A DNA stretch of 64,000 nucleotides, from the NCBI GenBank assembly GCA_010279815.1, contig QEOQ01000573.1:824457-888456 (forward strand), in the 5' to 3' direction. A model generated the notes under the pieces. That model was given only the letters and a program-made list of their open reading frames with translations. It ran no database searches and was not told the DNA's origin. Positions 54,546 through 64,000 of this stretch are shown here, in pieces. The DNA comes from Brachionus plicatilis (Eukaryota > Rotifera > Eurotatoria > Ploima > Brachionidae). Position 1 is the stretch's first letter, and each line of letters opens with the position of its first letter. A program made the translations under genes and the position numbers.

Positions 54546-57500
54546 CTAAAAATAATTGTTAATATTTTTAAGGCCAAACATCCGTAATTTAGATTTTAAA
54601 CACATTTTAAATTGATCATTTGGCATAGCTGAAATACAATTTTTATCATGAAAAATATGAACAATCCCTGGATCAACTGACCTGAAAATTTTAATGTCGC
54701 CTAATTTTATAATATATTCCGCAATTTCAATATCTTCTTTACCCCATTGAGTAATATTTTCATTGAATTTAATGCGATTAAAATCATTTTTGTAAATGGA
54801 CAATGCACCGTAGCTGAAATGACGCCATTCACCGTTTCCTTCACTAATTATATTTGAATTTTCATTTAAATCAAAATTTGTGCTGAATTGGCTAAAAAAT
54901 ATTGGAAAATAAACTTGGGAGTTAATGCGAGTATTTGCGCGTATTCGGTCTAATATTTCTGGATGGAATCTGAAATCAATATCAACAAAAAATATAATTT
55001 CATCATTTGGAACTAGTTTTGATCCCTGGTTCATGTAATGGGATCTTGAAAAATTCTTTTTTAGCTCAACAATAATAAATTTCTCACTTGAATCCATTAA
55101 TTTTTGATCTTTTTGAATAAAATTTCGAATAGACAAAGAATCCGCTTCACATATTGCAATTATTACTTTCACATTTTCTTTAGCTTTAAAAAAAATTTCA
55201 TTAAAACTTGTTAAAAATTCTTGCAATTTTTTTGTTCGGTTGCAAACAGACAAAATGAAGTTGATTTTTGAAATGTTATGAAAAGTTTCTCTTTCTGTTT
55301 CAAAATCCAAAAAAGGAAAATTCAAACCGATATTTTGCATCAATTGAGTTTTGGTGTTTTTTTCTTTTACATAATTGTGAGCCAACATGTATAAATTATC
55401 AGTTGGATCTGTCTGGAAATATCCAAATAGAATGCGCGATTGTGAATAATTAGAATTTTTTGTAAAAAAATGTTTTGACAGCTCATAATTTACATTTTTT
55501 AAAAAATCACTGAAATGTGGATGAAAACCGGTTTTTAGTCTTTCTGAATCAAGATCGTAAAAACTATGAGTATCGAAAAATTTCAGATTTTTTTCTTGAA
55601 TTACAGGAGGTGTGATATTCTGATTAGTTATTTCATAAATTTTGTTCTTTATTAAAGATGCTTGGTGCCTAAGCTCAATCAAATGAACCATTTTCATTGA
55701 TTCTACATTCTTAAGCGGATGTATGCTTATCAATTTCTTGAAAGCGAATGAATTTGTTTTTTTATGAAATGAGCCATTTTGACCACTATATATATGATGA
55801 AATATTGCATCATTCTATTTGAAAAAAAAATTAAATTAAAAAAAACTTTTAAAGAATAATTCTCTTTTGTATTTAATCAAATTTGGCTTTTTGCCTTAGT
55901 TGTTGAATATTGCTTAAAATATTCAAAAATAAATTATTATAAGGCCTATACTCTTTTATCATCAATTTAACTTTATCTCTATTAATTTATTAAAGGCTCT
56001 ATTAATTTACTTTTATCTATTTAAAATAAATTTTAGTCTTTAAAATGATTTGACTAACATAAAAATAGTTTTTTTATTTAAAAGACTTTTTTCAATATAA
56101 AAAAGCTTTTTTGTAAATAAGCTTTTTTTTTTTGTTCGAAAAAAAATTAAATATCTTACTATATCTAATTAAATTAAATATCTAAATAAAATGACTTCAA
56201 AATATTCTGCACCTTTTTCTTTTTTTTTGGGAAATGTGAAATTTTAGTACAAAAATGAAAAATGTTACAATTTTTTTTTATAATTGTGCAAAAATAGTTC
56301 TGTAAACAGTACAATATTGTAAAAATTTGTAAAAGCAAAATTCAAGCTCTACAAAAGCTCTACAATTTTCTGTAAAGTGCAAACCATTAAAAATATTTTG
56401 TTATAATCTGCAATAAATTGCAGAGTATTTACAGAGCTTGAATTTAGCTTGAAAAAATTTTAACAATGTCGTCCTATTAACAGAACTATTTTAGCACAAT
56501 TATAAAAAAAAATTGTGACATTTTTCATTTTTGTACTGTAATTTTTGTACTTAAATTTTACCTCTTTGTGGTCTTAATCTTTATCTAACAATTGCTTGAA
56601 AGTCCATTCTTATAATAAAACTGATTTAATTTCCAAATTAATCATTTTAGAATTTGTTGAAACAATCTAAGAAACTTATCGAAAAACTTTTAGAAATAAT
56701 TTTTAATAATAATTCTGTTTATTAATAAAAATTTATTTTTCATTCATAAAGCATTTTTATATAGTAGTTTTATTTTAGTGATAAAAAAATTAATTTCAAT
56801 TACAAAATAATCTCTAGCCCTGCTATCATAGCAATCAAATTGTATTAAAAATAATTGTAAAATTACTAAATAAAAATGGTTCACAAACTTGCAGATTTTA
56901 GTTAAATTTACCTAATTTTTATTAAATTTGAAGCAAATTCTTAGACTAAGTATTCCTAAATTAAAAAATGAAGAAATTTAAATAACTACTTTAATTGTTT
57001 CAGAAAACATCTTATAAGATGAAGTGCATGAAATGTTTACGAATTTCTGAATACAACGACCAATCTCTACGTCTTCATGCTCAGTTTGTATAATCGTTTT
57101 GAAACAAAAATTTAAATGGGGTCCCAATTTTCTTAGGGTTTCTCTTGATAATATAATTCCAGGACCACCTATGCAATATGGTTTGAACCCAGAATGCTGA
57201 TAACCAGGATGACCAATATAGTAAAGTTGTTTGGAATCTAGGCGCTTCAAAAATTGCCTCAATTTGTCTAATTTAATATACACATCATCATCAGCTCTTA
57301 AAAACCACTCATAGGAATCGAGGTAATTTTCATAAAGAAATTTGAGCATTGTGAACGCTTTTTTTTGTGGTGGATACGAATCATCAGTTTTTGGTAAAAA
57401 AACAACTGGTAAAGTTGTCGCAATTTGTTTTGATTGTGAAAAATATAAAATGTGTTCATAATTGTTAGCCCATGTTTCGTTAATAGCTTTTACTCGACTG

Positions 57501-57670
57501 TCTATGAAACGATTTGCTGTTAATACTGAAACAAGTAGAAATCCTGATGTTTTATTTATGGGGTTGTAATTTACTGTTTGTAGGTCGATTGGATATTGAA
57601 AATACCTTAACAAAATTCCAATAATGGTCCCAATTAAAAATTTAAACAAGAGAGCAAAAGTAAAATTCAT
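54546..57670 (-). CDS. Chondroitin sulfate synthase (CHSY-like, unit 3)
   Basis: Exons 57670-56990 and 55814-54546 have exactly the same lengths as in unit 2 (681 and 1,269 bp) and give 649 residues. All catalytic motifs are present: RADDDVYI, CIGGPGIILSRETL, EDVEIGRC, FFVDIDFRF, WGKEDIEI and VHIFHDKNC. Compared with unit 2 over the C-terminal 395 residues I count about 23 substitutions. About 15 of these lie in the first 157 residues (linker), so the GalNAc-transferase core is better kept, which suggests selection on both copies. The intron (1.2 kb) retains the family A MITE but lacks the SINE-bearing element of unit 2. Confidence 0.9.
56234..56563. mobile_element. Palindromic MITE, family A copy 3 (synthase intron)
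   Basis: Orthologous in position to 43537-43844. AAATTTTAGTACAAAAATGA at left, complement at right; arms slightly more decayed (ACAGTACAATATTG against CAATGTCGTCCTAT). Confidence 0.85.
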
Positions 57671-58899
57671 TTGGTCTAAACAAAATTAAGAAATGATTTA
57701 GTTTACGAATTTAATTTTATAAAAAAAAAAGTAATTGGAAAATTTTAAAACTGCTCTTTTAACATCTACCTTTTGATTGAATTCCATGAGATTATATCTT
57801 TATTAAAACAAATAAATAAATAAACTCCTATAATGGATAAACGGGACTGTACTAGATTAGAGAACAGATCAGAACAGTTCAATATTATGACAGTAATATA
57901 AGACAGTTCAAATGCAAGATTCCCTACAGGAATGACGAAAATATTTTTATGTTATATTTTAATCTTTTATTGTACAATATTATATTAGTATTTAAATAGT
58001 TAATAATTGCTGAATAATAAAAATAGAAAATTGATAAAAAAAGTATATAAACCATTATTGAAAATTCTTAATAATTACTTGTTTCTATATGCAGAAATTT
58101 TTTTTGATAATTTTTAATTATCTTTAAAATTAATAAAATTAGCCAAATTTTTCATTGAAATTAAAATTATGGAAAAAAAAATTCAAAAAGTCTTATTTGG
58201 TTTTTATTTAATTGAGTAATTAATTAAATAAATTCGATTTTAATTAAATTTCCTTCTAAAATATTCGGTTTTGTGAAATTCAGTACAAAAGAACAGAACA
58301 AAGTGTGAAAAAATTAAATAAAAATTAATTCAATGAATGCAGAATGGTGCAACATTCAAAGTTGCATCAACTGTAAAAGTCTGCTAATGATGTGCAAAAT
58401 CTCTGCAAAATGCCCTACGCTCGATTATATTTAAATTTAATTTCTGCAAATTTAGCAGACCTTGATATTTGATGCAACTTTGAATGCTGCACCATTTATC
58501 AATTTCACCATACCAAAATATTCGGCGTGTTAATTTTTGATAATTTTAATTTCTAATTTTACATAATGAATTTATTTTTATAAATGACATGTATAAAATT
58601 CTTATTCTTTTTAATAATTTTAATCAACAATAAAATTTCAGATTTAGCTCAATTCTCTAAATAAAAAAAAAACTTTAAAAAAATGAGGAAGGCTAATTGT
58701 ATTGCAAACGATGGAATTTTTTTCCTATTTGGTCTAGAAAAAAATAATAACCAAATTAAGTTAATTGTGAAATTCTAATTTAAATCTAAATCATTAATTT
58801 TAAAATAAATCATTAAAAAAATTTAAATTTCCAGCAAAAATTCATTTAGTATAGTATAGTATAGTATTATAAGGCTATAATATGATATACTCATTAAGT
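57671..58899. other. Divergent intergenic region, unit 3, proximal part
   Basis: Aligns with 46409-47060 of unit 2, with an extra block of about 550 bp (58100-58670) that includes the palindromic family B MITE. No gene. Confidence 0.5.
58268..58500. mobile_element. Palindromic MITE, family B copy 2
   Basis: AATGGTGCAACATTCAAAGT pairs with ACTTTGAATGCTGCACCATT; between them GTCTGCTAA/TTAGCAGAC and CTCTGCAAAA/TTTCTGCAAA. Absent from the corresponding place in unit 2. Confidence 0.75.
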
Positions 58900-58904
58900 A
58901 ATAT

Positions 58905-59165
58905 CAAACGGAACATGTTCTATCATGTTATGGTAGCCTGAGTACTCTTCTAAAGTTTCAAGACTAATTTTGTCTAAAATATTCTTAAAATTGTTTGTTG
59001 TTTTTTGTTTAATAATTGTATTCGGAAGATTATTCCAATAGTTCACAATCCTATTTGTAATAAATAAAATCTTTGATCACAGTTCTTGACCAGTTGTCTA
59101 CATATTGTTGAATCATGACTTCTTGTGTTATAACTGTATTATAATTTATTTTAGTAAAACAAATA
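58905..59165 (-). pseudogene. LINE reverse transcriptase C-terminal remnant
   Basis: The minus strand gives TRSHDSTICRQLVKNC, then after a frame change FITNRIVNYWNNLPNTIIKQ and KNILDKISLETLEEYSGYHN, the typical end of CR1/Jockey-type ORF2. A stop after PFDIT follows, and then a TATAG microsatellite tail (58853-58875). Inserted in unit 3 only. Confidence 0.75.
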
Positions 59166-59639
59166 TTTTGAGCTTCTACTGGGCTTTGTTAGGAAAATTA
59201 CGAAAAATAATTTTTTGGTTCTATTTTTTAGTAATGCAGTCAGAAATTTAGATTAAAAAAGAAAAAATCGCCAAAATATTCAACTCCTTTTAAATAAACA
59301 TTTCATCTATTATTTTGTATTAAAATTTATTCTATTAAAAAAAGTATTTTGTAATAAAATACAACCTTTTTATTAAAATAAATTTTAAATGAATAAAGTA
59401 CAATCTAATTTTATAAGAAAAACACCTAATTTTATATTTAAAAAGTATTTTTCGATAATACATTTTGATAAAAAATGTGAAATTTCGATTCGATTGACAT
59501 CGAATTAACATTGTTTAAAGAAAATATTGGAACTATTCAAACAAGTGTAAGATATTAATTCACAAAAACATGTGTTCTTTTATTACTTTTTTAAAATTTA
59601 TTATTAAAAGGCCCATTCAAATCGGCTACACAATTTTTT

Positions 59640-60465
59640 AATAGAATACCACAATTTTCTAAAATGATACCACAATTATTTAATAAATGTACACAATTTT
59701 TAAAATAATCCATAAAAATAAAGATTAACACTTAATTAAATAAAAAAACACTTATTATATAAAATTGACACTTATTTGACTAAGAAGACCATTAATTAAT
59801 TAAAAAATTCATTCTTTTAAATTTTCAATAAAAGTTAAATTAAAGTGACCCTATTTAAAAGTGTTGAAATTATTCTAAATAAAAAGTGGAAGTAAAATAG
59901 AAATAATTATATTATATGTAAATTAAAAAAAATTTAAAATGTCCAGTGCAAGCATTTTAGAAAATAACTTTAACGACACAGTCGAAGATGCTGAACCTTT
60001 AACAAAAAACAAAAGAAGCACAGGTAGGACTTTTGATTTTTTGCATGATTGCGAATCGTTAGATGAATTCGTACAATCAAGCGTTAAATAGCAAAAAGTG
60101 GTCGAATTTCGACGAGAAAGGGAATTGAATCTGACGAAGATTCAGAAGATGAAGTATTGTCAAAAAGACCAAGAATCGAATCAGATCAGAACAAAGCGTT
60201 TGACAGCGAGTCAAAATCATGCGAAAACTGAGGCAGTAAAATGACGAAAAGAAGATACTGGGCTTGTCCGAATAAATGTGGTAAAATAATTTTTTGTTTT
60301 TTTTTAAATAAAATTTTTTTGAATTTTTTGTGTGGTAAAAAAAATTTTTTGTGAAATAAAAAAAAAATTATATAGCTTTTTTTTAATATTTGTGTTTTTT
60401 TTAATAAAATTGTGCTATGTAACTTAAAAATTGTGGTATTTTATTAGAAAATTGTGGTATCAAAA
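59640..60465. mobile_element. TIR element with iterated termini and zinc-ribbon gene (copy 2)
   Basis: Left end (59643-59700) has repeated ACCACAATTTTCTAAAAT-type units; the right end (60405-60461) has three inverted units. Between them lies one small gene (59939-60290). The corresponding place in unit 2 (near 47150) lacks this DNA, so it is a true insertion, though its exact limits and target duplication were not fixed because other sequence was inserted beside it. Same architecture as 19570-20262. Confidence 0.68.
59939..60290 (+). pseudogene. Small acidic zinc-ribbon protein of TIR element, copy 2
   Basis: ATG at 59939 begins MSSASILENNFNDTVEDAEP and stays open about 50 codons (to FVQSSVK, then a stop). 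In another frame it continues SGRISTRKGIESDEDSEDEV, LSKRPRIESDQ, SKSCEN, a stop, GSKMTKRRYWACPNKCG. The basic/acidic/basic order and the C-terminal Cys arrangement match the ORF at 19780. One of the four Cys positions is replaced by the stop codon. At least two lesions make this copy non-functional. Confidence 0.55.
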
Positions 60466-60519
60466 ATGATTTCACGTTATTAAAATAGCTTAATTCTAAT
60501 TATTTCTGATTTACTTAAT

Positions 60520-63295
60520 TACGGAAAATTATTTTTTATTATTTCAGTCTATATTTCACTTAAAGAAATGGTTTTTATTATAATTGAATTGCTTTTAAAA
60601 TGATAGAAAATTTTATAAAAAAATGTTGATGTTATATTAAATGATATGACACAAAGGACAGGAGCACATCATTACCGTCCCTTTAAATTTAACTTTTAAA
60701 TGTGGAAATAAGTCTAAAAAACTTCTTTGATTAATTCACTTAAGAAGCATTTATCTCATTGATAAAAACAATTTGTCATTAAAACCTGAGTCTAAAAAAA
60801 TTCTTTATCAGTATAAAATAAAAGAATAAAAAAAAATAAAAAAGTTGAAATTTTTTATTAAGCATTTTTCATTAAGAAATTACGTGACTTAAATAATATG
60901 GCTGTATTATTTTGTAAAAACTATAGAATTAGCAATTTAAAACAAAACATATTTTAAATCAAAGAAAAATTTGATTTTATAATGATGCTCGACTATATTT
61001 TTAGAACAGAGCTTGAACAATTGGAAAAATTATTTAAGACTTTTTATTTGATGCAATCTTGTCGAGTTTTTTTCCAACATTTCTAACCAAAAACTCAATT
61101 TAAGAAATTGGTGGTCGCTAAAAAAAAATTAAGTTAAAATTAAGTGAATATTTTTTTAATTTATGAATTTATTAAAAAAAATTCGAATTTAATTTTAGTC
61201 AGTTACTAAATAAAAATTAGCCTTATGAATTTTCCATTTTTGCTTAGGACTTAATAATTTCTTACGTCTTCTTTGAAATTGTTAAATCAGCTGTAGCTTA
61301 ATTTGGAAATGTTGAGAATTCTGATTAGGTTTAATATTTATCTTACTAAAATTATCTTCAAGTTATCTCAGATAACTAATTGTAAAAAAATTTATTAGAA
61401 ATATTATTTAAATCTATTGAGATAAATTTAAATAATATTTCTAATAAATTTTTTTCAATTTCATCTCGGTTAGCTTAAATTACATCATTGCCGTTAGAAT
61501 TGCTTTCCTCACTAAATTCTTTTTCATCAGATTGAAGATTTTATCAAGAATTTTTTTTTCACGGGAAGGTTTTTCTAGTCTTTTTTAATGGAAAAGTGTC
61601 AGATTATATGTTAAAATTTTAGTGAAAATTTGAAATATTATTATATACATTTTAAATGTTCACAATTTTAAGTGATCAGTAATTTTATGAAAAATTTTTT
61701 TTTGAATAAAATTATGCACCAGGTCGACATCATCTCACAGTTCACGAAATCTGGGAACAAGTGTCTAAATACTTGACAAGACAGAAATAGAAATATTTAT
61801 CTTTATAATCATTCAATAAATAAATTAAAAATAAAAAGAGAAGGGATTAAAGCAATGAAACAGTTTTCAAATCTTAATAAAAGAAAGACAATGAATTAAT
61901 AAAAATAAAATTTCAAAATGATATAAGCCAAAAATTAGAAAATTGAAGTTAAAAGATCAAAAAATTTAAAAATTAATAAACTTTTCTACTTAAAGTCAAA
62001 AAATGCGAAGATCGTTTTCATTGTTTTTGATTGACTTAATAATAATAATTTGTACGTATTTCAAGTCTAATTATTATTTTTAATTTAAATTAAGTTTTTT
62101 TTTTTCATCTATTTATCTTTTCTTATGAGTTAAAATTTAACATTTTTTTACTAGATTTTGTAAGAGCTATAACACTATCTGATGCTATAACACTATGTTA
62201 AATCAAAGCAAAGTTTCAAAACTTTTAAAATTTATTATATTTAATACTAGAGAACATAGTTATCATAAAAAAAATAAAAAATAATCATTCGATAGGCTTT
62301 AAAAGAATAAAAAATAGATTCAGGAATAAGAAAAAAGTTATTTTTCAAAATCAACCAAGTCTATTGATTCGATTTTTAAAAATGTTTGTAATAGTAATAT
62401 TATGAGTCGTCAAATCAGATGCCTTCCAGTTTACAAATACAATAATAATAATAATAAGCTACAGCAAGCAGGCTTGCAAAGATGACTTTCTAAGGAAGCC
62501 GTCTATGGCGGCTTAATATCAAATAATTTTTTCAAATAAATTATGACACACAGCACCATTACGTGTTTCGTATCAATTTTATTATGATTATAATGATTGA
62601 TTTTATGTAGCTGGATCATATTGCCAAACCTGTCGGTCTTCTTGTGTTGTCCAACCAAGAAATTCTCCTGTTTCCAAGTATATCTTGAATTTAAGCTGTG
62701 AAACTAATTTGGAAATTATTCACTGTTCTCTTTCGAGAATGTCTCCTGTTTACTCTTTATGAAGTCGAACGAAAGATTTAAAGAGAAAATTTTCAAGACG
62801 GAAGTTGAAGAATTTGTACGCATTTCAGAAGTTGATTGCACATTAGCTATAATAGCATGATTTAAAATATTTTTTTTGAATAAATCATGATTGAAATATT
62901 ACTGAAAAGTTCAAAGATATAAATAAGAAAAAAATTCATAATGTTTTTATTTTTTTTTAACTATTTTTCTCCATTAGTTTGAGTTTTAATTTTTCACGCA
63001 ATGTTTTATGAAAAAATGGAAACTTTCTTTTAATTTTTAAAAATGAAGATTTTCTAGTGTTTCATGAAACTTTGGGTGTTATCGGTTTAAATCTATTGGT
63101 ATTTTATTATCCAATTCTTTCCAATACAGAATAATAGGGTTTTATCTCTTTTTCTATACCTTTTAAGCTAGAGAATTTCGGTAGCTCCATTCTTACAAAA
63201 AATTCAAATACCGCAATTCTAACACAGCTAAAAATTAAGAATAAAAGTTATCAAAGAAAATATGTAAAAGCTAATTTAAAATAAAAATAATCTAT
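60520..63295. other. Divergent intergenic region, unit 3, distal part
   Basis: Collinear with 47150-49945 of unit 2; identity rises sharply toward 62620 and is nearly complete from there to the window end. Includes the conserved island at 62400-62860. No coding gene. Confidence 0.55.
62400..62860. other. Conserved island upstream of CHPF-like gene, unit 3
   Basis: Counterpart of 49020-49480 with the same (AAT)n run and GCTACAGCAAGCAGGCTTGC. An in-frame stop (TAG near 62609) breaks the frame that is open in unit 2. Confidence 0.45.
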
Positions 63296-63331
63296 AAAAT
63301 GATTTAAAAATTAATTTTTTACTTTTTAAGT

Positions 63332-64000
63332 ATGTTTTTTAAGTGGCTTAGGAGAAGAAAGTCTTGTTTGTTGATATTTATTGGCATATTTTACGGATAT
63401 ATTTTACAATCAAGTACAGAGAAAAAATATTTTTTAAGAGAGCACACAATTTTCGACCAAACATCAAATTTAAATCGTTCAATTCATATCAAAAATGAAA
63501 TATTGCCTAGAAAACTACTTTTGATCTCATTATTAAAAACTTCCGGATTAAAATCGAAAAAAATTAATTCTAATAATTTGGATTATGATATTAAATATTC
63601 AGATTTAAATGAAATTGAAGTCATCAGTGATTTAAACAGAAATTATAAAGACCAATATAGCTGGTTTTTTATAATAGATGAATCAACTTTCTTTTTTCCT
63701 TATCAAGTAAATATACAAAAGATGCTGCCAATTTTTTTCTAATTTTAGCTTTAAAATTTTTCAGGTAATTGATTTAGCTACTGATCTTGAGCACGATCTA
63801 TTATTTGGCCATAAAAAATCAAAATCAACTAGATGTTCAGCCGAATCTGGAATCCTTATATCTAATGTAAGTTATTAAAATAGTAATTTAGATTTTATTT
63901 AAATTATTCATTATTTAAATAAGGTTTAGATAGAATTAGACAGAAAAATAAATATTCAAATTATTTTTAAACAGTATTAAGAAAATTTTCTTAAAATTTA
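63332..64000 (+). CDS. CHPF-like gene, unit 3 (5' part, runs off window)
   Basis: Exon 1, 63332-63706 (125 codons: MFFKWLRRRK, membrane anchor about 13-27), and exon 2, 63765-63866 (VIDLATDLEHDLLFG through SGILISN), are joined by a 58-nt intron; intron 2 begins at 63867 and continues past the window end. Sequence is essentially identical to unit 2's first two exons and clearly diverged from unit 1 (MFYKRFGKKL). IIDESTFFFP stands where the synthase has RADDDVYIK, so the N-terminal metal site is lost here too, with one Asp kept. Whether exons 3-5 exist cannot be seen. Confidence 0.78.

Overview
This is an extremely AT-rich piece of an animal nuclear genome. The evidence is spliced protein genes with short GT-AG introns (54-58 nt in the two housekeeping genes), metazoan chondroitin-synthesis genes, a trehalase, a U3 snoRNA, and many LINE, pogo/Tigger, Tc1/mariner, piggyBac-like, hAT-like, fold-back and Ty3-type remnants. 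The base composition, short introns and gene set would suit a small aquatic invertebrate such as a rotifer, but that is inference; the sequence does not name the species.

Left part (1-20 kb): a piggyBac-like element with TTAA target duplications (1701-2603), an elongin C gene (5070-5465), a U3 snoRNA on the minus strand (6136-6354), a dead Tc1/mariner transposase, a 1-kb fold-back palindrome ending about 120 bp before the start codon of SMU1 (9228-11008), a single-exon trehalase on the minus strand (13354-15132), and LINE, 5S-like and fold-back debris. At 19570-20262 lies a compact TIR element whose termini are built from three iterated motifs and which carries one small gene for an acidic protein with a C-terminal zinc-ribbon motif. 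A structurally matching element lies at 59640-60465. Together they are the best candidate here for an undescribed mobile-element family.

Right part (21-64 kb): a multiplied cluster of two partner genes for chondroitin polymerisation. Each unit is head-to-head: a bifunctional chondroitin synthase (CHSY-like) on the minus strand and a degenerate paralogue (CHPF-like, with both metal-binding DxD sites lost) on the plus strand. Unit 1 has only the N-terminal synthase exon (21167-21862) but an intact five-exon CHPF-like gene (25635-39857). Its introns hold a pogo/Tigger element, itself carrying an apparently intact two-ORF LINE, and a large fold-back element. Unit 2 has an intact synthase (41901-46408) but a wrecked CHPF-like gene. 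Unit 3 has an intact synthase (54546-57670) and a CHPF-like gene that runs off the window (63332 onward).

Unit 2's CHPF-like gene is a mosaic. Its first two exons match unit 3 almost exactly. A 1,884-bp block then matches unit 1's intron 4 and start of exon 5 nearly perfectly. It finally stops at a GC-rich palindromic Ty3-type retroelement fragment (52559-54350). This is either recent unequal exchange or a haplotype/assembly join.
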